A stretch of DNA of 64,000 nt, taken from the NCBI GenBank assembly GCA_029959085.1, contig JARWIR010000003.1:38427505-38491504 (forward strand), written 5' to 3'. This document shows, piece after piece, positions 1 to 13,898 of the stretch. This DNA comes from Nemophila menziesii. Taxonomy: Eukaryota > Streptophyta > Magnoliopsida > Boraginales > Hydrophyllaceae. How positions within the stretch are numbered: the first letter of the stretch is position 1; each line of letters opens with the position of its first letter. The position numbers and the translations under genes are program-made. A model generated the notes under the pieces. It was not told the origin of the DNA and did no database searches. It was given only the letters and a program-made list of their open reading frames with translations.

Positions 1-218
1 TGGTAACCTATCGGTTGAACATGAAACGGCACTCTCAAGCCAGGAAGGTCTTGTTCAACTCGGTTTTGATTGACATTGTTGTTCCCGTTACCTCTTCCTT
101 GTGGTTGTAATGGTTGTTGCCCTCTTGGTGGGACAAGTGGTTGTCCTCCTGGTGGGACAAGAGGTTGTCCTCCTGGTGGGACAAGTGGTGGATTTAACTG
201 ATCTCGTATGTCTTCCAT
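1..218 (-). pseudogene. Ty3/gypsy gag N-terminal fragment
   Basis: A reading frame opens with ATG at 218-216 (an in-frame TGA lies just upstream) and stays open to the window edge, about 72 codons. It starts MEDIRDQLNPP and continues with three tandem copies of PLVPPGGQ-like octapeptides (24-bp DNA repeats at about 125-192), then an Asn/Gln-rich stretch. This resembles the start of Gag in Athila/Tat-like Ty3/gypsy elements, where a charged Pro-rich leader precedes the capsid domain. The capsid would lie outside the window, so the assignment rests on context (LTR-like sequence immediately upstream) and composition. Confidence 0.45.
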
Positions 219-1130
219 AGCTCAACTTAAGGCTCTCTCTTCTCGAACACGTCTGTAATAAGGTCTGAAGCTCCTCTCGGACTCCGGTAAAGGGGGCAAA
301 AGATTCACTGTTAAAACCTGAAAAACACTACAGCAAACCACAAGCGTAAATCCGGAAAAACAAAACTAAATACTGAAAAATAAAAATTGACTTGGACTCT
401 AATTAATCTCCATAATTATCTCTAAAGGTTCGCACTAAATAAATAATTAAATCCAATATGCTCTGCAAACAATAATTTACTAAATCAAGACTCAAAATAG
501 GAAAGTGTAACATTTCTCAAGAAAATCGACTAGAATGACTTCTAAATCACTAAAAATGATGTCTCATTGTAATATTAATTCATGACAAATGAGGAGACAT
601 CAAGACCCCCAACTCAAAGTTGTATCGTCCCGATATAATAAAGATAAAAACAAAGGGAAGTCTCTAAATACACACCTAAGTAATTTTTAACACAATGGGA
701 AGAACATAGCAGAATATATAGAATAGACATAAATCAACTACTCAGAAAATTTCATGCAATAACATTCATAAACTACATAACTGTACACTTCTCATATCCA
801 TAGTCAACACGGTTTTGAATACAAGATTAGATTAGCTTCGCAATGTAAGAAGGAGAAGGACTTTACTCAGTTCACCAAGGAAGCTATAGATTGTTAATCG
901 AACTTCACTAGTATTCAAAGATCCACTTAACTACTCTCTATTGGCTCAATCACTTACTAATTACATAGCAAAGAATCAAAAGGTCTTTTAAGGTTGTAAT
1001 TTAGGCTTAGGGACGGTATGATAGTATATTTGGATAATTTAGAGTGAGCTTTTGGCTCTCTCCTCACTAGCCATCAACGAATCGTCCTAGAGCTTGAGTT
1101 ACTCTCATAAAACGTTTCTCACTCAACCCA
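219..1130 (-). mobile_element. Family A gypsy copy: 3' internal end, PPT and LTR start (minus)
   Basis: Read on the minus strand, 1130 to about 620 matches the plus-strand sequence at 2300-2705: shared blocks include CCCAAATAT...CATA, TAAGCCTA and CATTGCGAAGCTAAT. A purine-rich tract (GAGTTGGGGGTCT) follows at about 625-612, then the family A LTR start TGATGTCTCC and a second GAGACATCATTTTT motif at about 565. From about 540 the sequence no longer matches other LTR copies and leads into the gag fragment. The order internal 3' end, PPT, LTR start, leader, gag suggests a rearranged or tandem element. Confidence 0.5.
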
Positions 1131-2270
1131 ATGAATTCTTGATGCACAATTTAGCCTCCCCAATAACCCATTTAAAGCATAAGATGTTCACATAAAAATT
1201 ACTCTTTGCCGGTCTGAATATATATATTTTTTCAAATCATTTTTTTTTCTTTTGTATAGCTGTGACTCTCTTTTTAATGTTGAGATATCACGCTATTTTT
1301 TCTCAATGTTATGCCTTTTCATAACTTTAGCTCGTAGCTTATTTTTCATTCACTATTACCCCGACAAAGGGTTACAATATAAATCTACGAATCATCATCA
1401 ATATAATAACAGAGCACAATTAATAAGCTCAAAAATCTCAACCCAATAATAATTCTCATAATGGTGGACCCACCACCCCAAACTCAAGCTCTAAAACAAT
1501 TGTCTATGCATCACAATTCGAGTGCGGGTCATATGGAAAAGTACTATGATCTAAAGGGATATGGCTTATAATGTGTTTAAATAAAACGGCTTTAGAAAGG
1601 CTAGAAGGGGCTGAGAAGGATATAACATATAAAATCAAATAACAAGGTGAGAAGGTATAAAAAGGCTTCAAGTGGCTTCGATATGAAAGAACTGCCTTAA
1701 TCGTTTTCTACACCATGCAATTTCGTTATTTTCTTACCTTTAGCACTTTCATCAAATGGGTTTGTCAACTAGCTTGGATCTCACGGCCTACACACTTCTC
1801 AAGGCTCCCTGAGATCGAACATATTTTCTATCGCATTGCTTACTAATCTTTTCTTTACTATCAATGTGTGTTTTCCTGCAAATACTCAAAGCATACAAAA
1901 TAAAATAGCTTATAAACATATTACTTACTATCATCAATTCAGAGCTTATGCTTTCAAGCTATTAAACACACTCTACATCTAATTCCCATGTATCAAAATT
2001 TTTAATTTCTACCTAAAAACAGAAAAATGGAGATAAGAGACAATGAATCCCCACACCCCCAACTAAAAAATGAGTCGTGTCCCCACAACTCGAAAAAGAA
2101 ATTAAAATTAGCAGATAAAGCATTTACAGACATGATAAGGGAGAAAGAGAACATACTCTCGAGGCTATTGCCTCGCATTATCGACATCCAAGATGGGATT
2201 TGCTTGATCTTTCTTTGATTGCTCAAGGAGTGTCATGATGTGCACTTGATTAGCTTTGATTTGTGCCACA
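1131..2270. other. Intergenic, unassigned
   Basis: AT-rich sequence between two inverted family A copies. Only short chance ORFs are present; I see no gene, tRNA or convincing repeat. It may include internal retrotransposon sequence too diverged to recognise. Confidence 0.5.
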
Positions 2271-3605
2271 TCATTGGCTAAGGAAGTTTGAGCTTCTTCG
2301 AAGTTGTTTACCCCAAATATTTATCATAACCTATCTTAAGCCTAGGCTACACCTTAAGACCTCTAGACTTCTAGTATATTGGTTCACTAATGATTGAACA
2401 GACAAGGAGTAGTTGAGTGAACTATAAGAAAACGTGAGAAGACTGGGGGACAACCTATAGACACCGTTTAAAACTAAATATCGATCTCTTCTTGCATTGC
2501 GAAGCTAATTTATTCTAGACATTTTCATTTTGTTGATTATTTGTATGATAAGTTTACTTGTAGGTTAATTTTTAGACATTAATTTATGATACTTGTTTAT
2601 GTATAGCTTTTGCATAATTCTTTACATTCACTTCTTCCATGATTAGTTGGACATAGGTGCCTAGTTTAGTTCTTAATTATCGGGACGAAAAAACTTTGAG
2701 TCTGGGGTCTTAATGTCTCATCTTTTGTGATGGAATAATCGTATCAAGAGACATCATTTTGGGGGGTTTAAGGACTAATTTGAGGGATTATTCCCTAGTA
2801 TTTGACGTTTTATGATTTCTTCTCCAGTTTCAGATATTTTGTTACTTTTTGAGGTTTTGTGCATTACATGTGTGATAAGTGTGAAACTCTTAGGTACTTG
2901 GATGTTACGAGACCCCAAAACGATTATAAGAAGTCAAGAAATATAGGAAACCCCCAACTCATGAATCAACAACCAGTTTTGGAAACCAAAAGCGTTAACC
3001 GCCAAGACTTGGAAAATTGACTTAATAAAGTCACCATGCGTAATCAGCCAAGCTTCTGAGTGCGCACTTTAGTTTTATAGTACTACTTGAATTTAGGAGC
3101 ACGTGAGAGGTGACACTTTTTGATTTGGAGTTAATATGAAAGAGTTATTGAATTTTTCGATGTCGTGGTTCAAACTAGTTTGCATTCCCTTAAAATGTTT
3201 TTGGGCTGACTTGGACCACTCAAACGGGTCCCACAGCTCCAAAAATGTTTTGGTAACCCTATATATCAAATTTTGAAGATCAAAATAAAGGTTTAATTAT
3301 TTTGTGACGCTTAGGGGAAGCCATTAACGCCAAGAGAAGAAGAAGATAAGCTCTTTCATGCCATTCCACACCTATCGCTCATCGTCTTCCATCAGTTATT
3401 AGTGTAATCTTATTCTATTTCTTATTCTAAACATGAATATTAAACTTTTATTTTTTGTTTTCCATTATTTAATTATGAACTAAATTGCTCATAGCTTGAG
3501 AACTGTATGATGTATGAACCCTAGATTAATTCTTTATGCTTTATTGAATTTTAGGATTGGATAATTGAAATGACAAGTTTAATTCCATTATTTAATTATG
3601 AACTA
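2271..3605 (+). mobile_element. Family A gypsy copy: 3' internal end plus LTR (plus)
   Basis: From 2271 to 2705 this is the inverted counterpart of 620-1130. A purine tract (GTCTGGGGTC) precedes the LTR start at about 2710 (TTAATGTCTC, versus TGATGTCTCC elsewhere). The LTR body then matches the minus-strand LTR at 48530-50026 over hundreds of bases: GAGACAT, GAGGGATTATTCCCTA, CTCTTAGGTA followed by TTGGATG and ACGAGACCC, and CTCCAAAAATGTTTTGG are shared. Near 3500 it has the GTATGAACCCTAGA block common to all family A LTRs. It stops at about 3605, where a DUF4283 relic on the other strand begins. Confidence 0.6.
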
Positions 3606-3609
3606 AATT
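3461..3609 (+). repeat. 26-bp direct duplication inside LTR
   Basis: The same 26 bases (from TCCATTATTTAATTATG onward) occur at 3461-3486 and 3584-3609, 123 bp apart. Both are followed, at different distances, by TTAATTCTTTATG (near 3527 and 3608). This looks like a templated patch at the truncated LTR edge. Confidence 0.75.
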
Positions 3610-5049
3610 AATTCTTTATGATTACATTTAAGACAAGTTTTTGGAAAATTATTAAACTTGACTTTATGTGCATAGTCTACGTCCTTCAGAGATAAAAGCT
3701 CGATCACTTTCTTTCGATTTTTTTCCAAATGTAACTCAATATGAATACCAGCGTAGCAAATATCCTCACTTACCATAGTTACTCCATCGGTTTTAATTGG
3801 TTTTTCCACTTGTGAAGTAATCTTAGCTATTCTCAAATTTATGCGTGCTTGCTCCGGTAAATTCCTTATCACTATCCAAGTAAGGATCTTAGTAATATCA
3901 TAATTCTTGAAGTAAAAAAATCTAGGTATCTTGGAAAGTAAAAGCATTCTTCCATACGCAATGTAAGGCCCTTTCAATAGTATTAGTTTCCAATCTCCAT
4001 CATTTTTAAATTTTAAAATAATCCACCTACTTGGGTGCTTCCTAACTTCGCATTCTATCTTCCAATCTTTTTCGATCTCCCAACTATCCACCATATTGGG
4101 AAATTGATAGAAATATATCCCATAAGAGAGAATCCAAAGGCTTTTTATCTTGTTAGCACATCCCTATCGGTTAGTCGTACGTTCTCCCCTTCGATTGGCT
4201 CATAATACACAAGTACCATACATGTCGATGCCTTTCTATTGTTAAATAACACGTTTTTTTAATCCTTCCCTCCTCCCTCAACTTCCTTCAATTGGGTCAA
4301 CCATGGACTTGCCAAATCAAAGGCCAAGTTCCCCACTATGCTCATGGGTTCTTGGGTGATCCTTTGACGCCCTAAAGCGGCCACATTCTTTGATTTGTAT
4401 GTCTTTTACAAGTAATTGCATGGACTTGCTAGGTACATCCATTGATTTTTTATTAAGATTTGTCGGTGTGCTTTAAGTTGTTCACAAACTTTAGCAAGAA
4501 ATGAGCTCACCTCATCCTCCATTCCATCACTTCTTAGTGCTCTATCCTCATTACATGTATCAAGAATCAATATTGGTTTCAATATACAAGGGTCACCCAC
4601 TGATTTGCTCAACATAGTACTCGGTTGTAGTGAAATTTGTTTTGGTCGTGAATTTACATTGCCGGTGGGATGGGCCACTATATCAGCTTGAATATGAGGC
4701 ACACTTCCCTTTTTCTATTTTGGAGTATCATGTGACTGAACTACAAGGTTTCTCAAATCTGAATCATATGAGCTAGGGTTGATCGAATCACTATGACGGT
4801 CCAAGAAAAAGCTACTATGACGGTCCAAGAAAAAGCTACTATGACGAATCATTGAATAGTGTGAGACTATACATGGTTGGTAAGGATCGGAGATCCAGAT
4901 TTATTTATGACGTGGGGTCCACAGGGTTCGAGTATCTTAGCGGCGGCTACAAGTTGCTTCGAAGATGTATCTCTAGGGTCTAAATCATCGGATGAATAGT
5001 TATGAATGTTGTTATATTTTGATCGTGTTACCATATGAGAAGTGTTCAT
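3603..5049 (-). pseudogene. Decayed DUF4283 (LINE ORF1/gag-like) gene
   Basis: Minus-strand reading frames form a broken DUF4283-type protein. The first segment (5049-4867) begins MNTSHMVTRSK; a middle segment (4702-4406) follows after stops; further pieces around 4330-4150 read SPWLTQLK, YYEPIEGENVRLTD and ISINFPIW in shifting frames. The longest intact segment, 4094-3603 (163 residues), has the DUF4283 core: WEIEKDWKIECEVRKHPS, LLKGPYIAYGRMLLL, a WIVIRNLP stretch, and an incomplete zinc knuckle CLKCNH at its end. In plants this domain occurs in ORF1 of L1-type LINEs and in gene-like relatives. Several stops and frameshifts rule out function. No ORF2 lies next to it. Confidence 0.7.
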
Positions 5050-5921
5050 GGAGAAATCAAGTGAAATAGATGCTAAATAGAAAGATTTTGAAGAAAAAAT
5101 CTCAAACTTTTTTCTATTTTCTCTCTCGAAGTTAAGCTACGTCACACCACACATACCTTTTCTTTCTTTCCTTTTACACAATGCGCTTGGCCTTGGGTTT
5201 TAACTTAATGAGTAATGTTGGGTATTACCCAAACATCACCTATGATATTGGATAATAAATGGTTCAATTATGTAAGAGAGAAAAAAACCAAATAAAAAAA
5301 TGATATAATTGAATTCTTTTTTAGTGATATCTAATATTACTTTAGCCGTCTATATCTTTTTAACTTGTGCTCTAAATTAAGTCTTTAAAATCAATTTAAG
5401 TTAAAGTAATGATATTTATTATCTTTTTTTTTATCCTTACATTAAGTATGTTTGTATTTAGAAAAAAAAAAAAGATTTATAAGAAAAAAAAACGTTGTTT
5501 GGATCATAAGATTTTAAGAAAGAAAATCATAAAAAATTTTGAGTATTTTTTGTTTGAAATGAAAAAAAAAATAAGAAAAGAACAAAAATATATTAACATA
5601 TTTTTATTTTTATCATTCTTTATAAGATGCTAAAATTATATTTTTACTCTTACTTATTTATCAAAATCATTTTTTTCTATTTCAAAATGATTATAAAATA
5701 TGATTTATAATCACCTAAATTACTTTTTTTTTCAAATTCAATACAAATTATAGAAAATAATAAAAATCATTTCATTTTTTTTTCAATACCTCTAATCTAA
5801 ACATACTCTAAATCAAAAAGAAAAAAAAAAGATAATTAAGAAAGAAACATATTCTTATTAGTGTTTAAAACGAAGTATTTCATATTAAGTATATACCAAG
5901 AATATAGTCCTAAGTTAAACC
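5050..5921. other. AT-rich intergenic region
   Basis: Sequence from 5050 to 5200 is pyrimidine/purine-rich and would be the 5' leader of the DUF4283 relic on the minus strand. From 5260 on it is dominated by A and T runs; the short Lys/Ile/Phe-rich frame at 5409-5633 is a product of base composition. No gene seen. Confidence 0.6.
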
Positions 5922-6376
5922 TTTTTTTTCTATGTTTGGATGGAGGGATTAGAAGGGATGGGATTGTATTAAAGAATAATGACAATCCCATCCCTTATTT
6001 GTTTTGGAAATAAGTAGAAGGGATAGTTTATTAAAGATACTTGCAATCCCTTACGAACCCATATATCCAATCCCTCCAATTCGGTGGGATTAGGAAGGAA
6101 GGATTCTTTTATTACGTTGTAATGTCTAAGTTACCCTTATTCTTTCTTTATAAAATATTTTAATAGGGGTATATGAGTCATTTAGTTATAAAAAGAATCT
6201 CTTCCTCCTATTATTCTTCTAATCCAAACACCGGATAAATGTTATCCTTTAATAAAATCCCCCCTTCTTTTTTTATTCAATCAAAACAAGATTAAATGCT
6301 CTCCTTTCCATTCCCTTGTTATACTCTCCCTTCCTATCCTTTAATAAATAATCCCCCTTAATCCAAACATACCCTT
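5922..6376. mobile_element. MITE-like element with TATGTTTGGAT ends
   Basis: The left end reads TATGTTTGGATGGAGGGATTA (starting 5931) and the right end, reverse-complemented, reads TATGTTTGGATTAAGGGGGA, giving imperfect terminal inverted repeats. The interior is rich in GGGATT/AATCCC motifs facing both ways. The flanks share AGTTAAACCTTT (5913-5924 and 6377-6388), a likely TSD of 8 to 12 bp whose exact edges are blurred by the T run. No coding capacity. Confidence 0.6.
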
Positions 6377-6388
6377 AGTTAAACCTTT

Positions 6389-6929
6389 CTGTCAGCGTTT
6401 AAGTTTCGAAAAAGTCATGAATTATAAAACTTGTAGCTAGGTTTACGAACGTTCTCCTTTATTCGTTGTAACGTTATGTTGGGTAAAATTAATTAAAGCG
6501 AACAAAGTAAAGTGGTTCACCCTTTAATTTGGATTTATATCCTGTTGGGCGATCAGTCTCATATTACCAACTAAATGCATGTGCGATAATATTACTTTGG
6601 ACACTAGCTACCGATATATGGTGATGATTTTAGTTGATACTTCATATATATCTATATATCTGTCGTCTCTCCATGACAATGATTTCACAAAAAATAAATT
6701 GAAGAGAGGATAATTCATGTCAGGCATAAATGTGTGTCTATGGGAGATCCAACTCGACGTATGAAATATATAAATATGAGCAGCTAGCTAGTATCGCTTT
6801 CACTAGAGTCATCTCTCTGTCTAGTATATAGTATGCGTATCTATGCAATATTTATAATTATTGTTACATGATCTTTATTGGATTTCGCTTTAATGTTTAC
6901 ACTAGATTTCTTCTGCGTACCAATAATAT
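6389..6929. other. Intergenic, no gene seen
   Basis: AT-rich, with a few short palindromes (for example CTAGCTAG near 6780). I see no coding region or RNA gene. Confidence 0.5.
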
Positions 6930-7224
6930 GGATTTGGATCCTCTCCTAACTACCATTCTATACTAACTCTACTAACTTCCAATCACAATTAAGTATATTC
7001 CTATTATAATCTTTTAATAGATTTACCAACCATTTATAAAATATTTTCAAATCTTGTTGTTCATAATCTTAACCGCAATAATATAAATCATATGTAATAT
7101 TGATTTATTTAACTTTTTATTTATTAATTATAAATAAAATTAATAATAAAATATAATTTTCTTAATTGTGATTAGAGTTAGTAGAGTTAGTATAGGAAGC
7201 TAGTTAGGAGAGGATCTTAATCCC
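6930..7224. mobile_element. 295-bp MITE with ~60-bp TIRs and 8-bp TSD
   Basis: The left arm starts GGATTTGGATCCTCTCC; the right arm, reverse-complemented, starts GGGATTAAGATCCTCTCC. Both continue with TAACTA, then CTATACTAACTCTACTAAC and end in AATCACAATTAA, so about 60 bp of each end are inverted repeats. The element is flanked by perfect AATAATAT (6922-6929 and 7225-7232). An 8-bp TSD points to the hAT superfamily. The interior is AT-rich and non-coding. Confidence 0.8.
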
Positions 7225-7410
7225 AATAATATATACATGCCAGACAGACATATAATTATATTGAGATCTTCTTTTAACTTTTCCTATGACTTACCACACT
7301 TGATCTTCCATAATCAACCGCTTGCATGTGGACCTAATCACATTCCTTTCTCGTCACCAAAGGTTCCTTTTGCAGTTTTGTACCATATAACTTGGAGGAA
7401 TATACCTTTT

Positions 7411-8615
7411 AGGGCCCAAAATTCAAAAAAGAGAATTTTAAGGGCCCAGATTTTCTTTATATTTTTTAAGGGCCTAACTAGATTTTTTGGCTGGTTAGGT
7501 TCACGTTTTAGGGGGTTCGCACCCGCTGTTTTTTAAATTTTTAGGGGGTAGATCCCCCTATTTTATTTTTCGGGGGTACACGCCCACCATTTTTTAATTG
7601 AAGTCCATTTTTTATTCAAGTCCTTTAAGTCAATATTGTCCAAAATACCCCCTAATTGTCCAGAATACCCCCTAATTGTCCAGAATACCCCCTAAAATAC
7701 CACAATACCCCCTAAAATACCACCAATACCCCCTAAATATCACAAATACCCCTAAAAAATCAGATTAAACCCTAAAATAAACTGGTGTTGGTGGTGGTGT
7801 TGCTGGTGGGGTTGTGAAGCTCGCTGGTGGGGTTGGGAAGGTCACTGATGGGTTGGGAAGCTCGCAACCGGTGTTAATGGTGGTGTTGGCGTGATGGTTG
7901 GTGGTGGTGCGCTGGGTGGGTGTGGTTCGAGGGTGGTGGGTGATCTCGAATGTCAGCAGAGCTCGAATAGGTGGTGGTGGTGCGCTGGGAACAGATCTGA
8001 GCGGCTTCGTTCTGGTTTGACCTCGCCGGTGTTGGTGGTGGTGGCTCGTCGTCGCTGCTTGAACGGAGCACCAGCAGGCCTCGAACGGATCTCGATCTGG
8101 TGGTCGATGGTGGTGGTGGTAAGCTGCTACGGCGTCCGTGGTGTTGCTGGCGTGGTGTTGGTGCTACAGACGAAGCAGATCTGCGCTGCTACGGATCGAT
8201 GGTGGTGGTGGATCTCGAAATCACGGCAGAGGCGGGGTGCTAGAGAGGAGAAGCAGGGTGGTGGGGCTGGAGAGGAGAAGCAGGGTGGTGGCTCGATCTC
8301 GTCGGTGCAGGGTGGCTCGATCTCGTCGGCGCAGGGTGGCTCGGAGCAGTGAGGGCGGGGGGTGTTGATGGTCCTCGAGGAGGCTGGTGGTGGCGGGTTT
8401 TCTGGTGGGTTGCTCGACAGAAATGGGGAGGGGGTCTCGACGGTGCTGGTGCGGTTTTGGAGGGGGTGGTGCTGGTGTGGTGCAGTTTTGGTGCGCGAGA
8501 GAGAACAATGGGGGAGGGGGTGGGTTTATATTGGGTTCTTTTAGTTGGATCCCAATTGAATTGGTTGGGTTTCAAATGAGGCCCTTCTTTATAACATAGA
8601 TGTTATTTTGGGCCT
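7411..8615. mobile_element. GC-rich element, copy 1
   Basis: A GC-rich island in AT-rich DNA, bounded by AGGGCCCAAAAT at the left and ATTTTGGGCCT at the right (inverted). From the left it contains short GGG...CCC palindromes (GGGCCC at 7411 and 7442; GGGGGTAGATCCCCC at about 7544; GGGGGTACACGCCC at about 7570), an ATACCCCCTAA tandem array, then a GGTGG-rich core at 7780-8560. Core reading frames give low-complexity peptides in every frame, so I do not call a gene. The same order of parts is found, inverted, at 29225-30712. I see no clear TSD. Confidence 0.5.
7640..7759. repeat. Short tandem array, ATACCCCCTAA units
   Basis: Seven copies of a core ATACCCC(C)TAA spaced by 8-12 variable bases (ATTGTCCAGA, AATACCACA and similar). 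Lies inside GC-rich element copy 1. Confidence 0.8.
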
Positions 8616-8658
8616 CTAAACCTCTTTTACCCTATAACTTGACGTAAGAAAAAATTTA

Positions 8659-8829
8659 GAGTAATGATATATACCACCCAAGTATATCACCTATGACGAC
8701 GTGACATGAATTGGTTGGTTAAAAATCGTTAATTTTTTTATTTTTTTGATTTGATTAACGATTTACTTCCAATCAATTCACGCTACATCATAGGTGGCAA
8801 TTGGATGGTATGAATTTGGATGATTACTC
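8659..8829. mobile_element. 171-bp palindromic MITE, 9-bp TSD (copy 1)
   Basis: Starts GAGTAATGATATATACCACC and ends in the inverse form (...GATTACTC). The two arms, each about 80 bp, contain the paired motif GAATTGGTTGGTTA / AATCAATTCACG. A perfect AAAAATTTA flanks it (8650-8658 and 8830-8838). Nine-bp TSDs are typical of Mutator-like MITEs. A second copy is at 34774-34965. Confidence 0.85.
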
Positions 8830-8838
8830 AAAAATTTA

Positions 8839-9979
8839 ATAGTTAAAAATATGTTACACAATGAACTTGAACTTGCAAATTGCTCATAATCCTCTTAAGA
8901 GCTAGATTGACAAACAACTTTTAAGTTGAGGTTGAAGATTTGTAATTAAATTTTGCAACAGATGTAGATTGGCTTGTAATATTTCAAGACCAGCCGAAAA
9001 AACTAAAAAATGCTTGGTTTTGTTACCTAAACTTATATTCTTTTTTGGATTATTTTTCAACTATAAATTTTTTGTTTTGATTAAATTGGAAGTCTAAAAT
9101 GATGTTGGTGGCTTTCCCCAAGATTGGAAAAAAAAAAAAAGGCTTTCCCCAAGAGCCAGCGGCCCATTATTAGAATGACCATAGGAATAGGAGGGAAGCT
9201 TTCTCTAGGAGAAAGTCATATCGAGTAAACCTTGCGATGATGAGATTTTTTTTTTTGTTCCAACACCTTGAGATGATGAGATATTTTAATCAATCCTGGA
9301 ACTCCTATATGTAATAAAATAAAGTCAAATAACCTAACTCTCATGTTAGGTAAACCAAGTTTATACGATCTTAAAAATCATCACTATTACCATATGGTAA
9401 GTTAAAAACACCTAAGGCTTTCTATATTAAGAAAAATTACTACCATCAGTTTTAACGTGATTACCATAATGTCATGTTTACACCGTCCATCCAAAACATC
9501 ACATGACATGTTACTTGATTTAGGCCCAATCATGTTGACCATAAGATGGGCCTTGACTCCTGATCATCAAAATATAAGATCTAAGTATTTGATTACATTA
9601 TCCATCTCAATCTTCCTTGGCCCATTTAACAAAAATATATCCTTTCCCCGCCCATTCAACTTATTCTTACATAGCCTTCTTTCTTTATAGCCCCTTTTTA
9701 TCATGCTATTCATAAGATCATCACCATTACGCCCAATTAAAAAGAACTATGGGTTTCTCATTCAAACTTTATATCGAAATATTTCAGAGATTATAATTCC
9801 CAAAAACACAGGATATAATTTCGTAAATTTAAATCGAAACATTCGATAATGAACAAAATTCCATATTTAGCCTTTGTTTATGTACAAAATTTGTTTAATG
9901 AATCATAGCGTTTCTGAAAGATATAATAATAACCCAAGTAAATGTATAATTTTCTTCGATTTTCAAAAACAAGGCTACC
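8839..9979. other. Intergenic / 3' flank of MIRO
   Basis: AT-rich, with no gene. The last 100-150 bp before 9980 are the probable 3' UTR of the minus-strand MIRO gene. Confidence 0.5.
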
Positions 9980-13531
<3,552 letters not shown>

Positions 13532-13835
13532 TGGGATGAATTTAATATGTGTGTATAGTTATAGGATCGAAATGAATACGAGAGATATAGGCAGGAGTGA
13601 AGCGCGTGAGATGAGCTTAAATGTTGATTCAAGAAATGAAGAACGGAATCTACGCCATGCATTCAATGATTGTACTCTAGAATCAATGAGTTAACTGAAC
13701 ATGATGTAGACTGATGTAGGTGACCTCAATTCATTCTAATTAGGTCCTTCAGTATTTCTAAAATTCGTGCCAAGTCCCTAAAATTTATACTAAAAATTTT
13801 GGCACGCAAGATATAATATTAAATAAGAATAATTG
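13532..13835 (-). promoter_or_regulatory. MIRO upstream region
   Basis: The 300 bp between the MIRO start codon and the inserted LINE must hold the 5' UTR and core promoter of MIRO. I see no unambiguous TATA box. The plus-strand ORF here (13389-13694) is antisense to exon 1 and not a gene. The LINE poly(A) end directly borders this segment, so any more distal promoter elements have been moved about 6.9 kb away. Confidence 0.4.
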
Positions 13836-13853
13836 TAATTAATTTTAATGTCT
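13836..13853. repeat. Target-site duplication of LINE1 (left copy)
   Basis: TAATTAATTTTAATGTCT, identical over 18 bp to 20783-20800. Confidence 0.95.
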
Positions 13854-13898
13854 TTTTTTTTTTTTTTTGGTCGGAAAGTACAAAGATATCCAATCCTT

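Noticed and set aside
5205..5420. A third copy of the GAGTAATGATATATACC MITE family
   Set aside because: GAGTAATGTTGGGTATTACCC is only loosely similar and there is no matching right arm or TSD.
5409..5633. 74-codon Lys/Phe-rich ORF
   Set aside because: Produced by A and T homopolymer runs.
7874..8599. Overlapping ORFs on both strands in the GGTGG-rich block
   Set aside because: All frames are low-complexity (Pro/His/Arg or Gly/Trp/Val) and overlap each other; they follow from the repeat composition.
7384..8645. Direct repeat of TATAACTT around GC-rich element copy 1 as a TSD
   Set aside because: The repeats lie 13 and 17 bp outside the inverted ends, so they cannot be a normal TSD.
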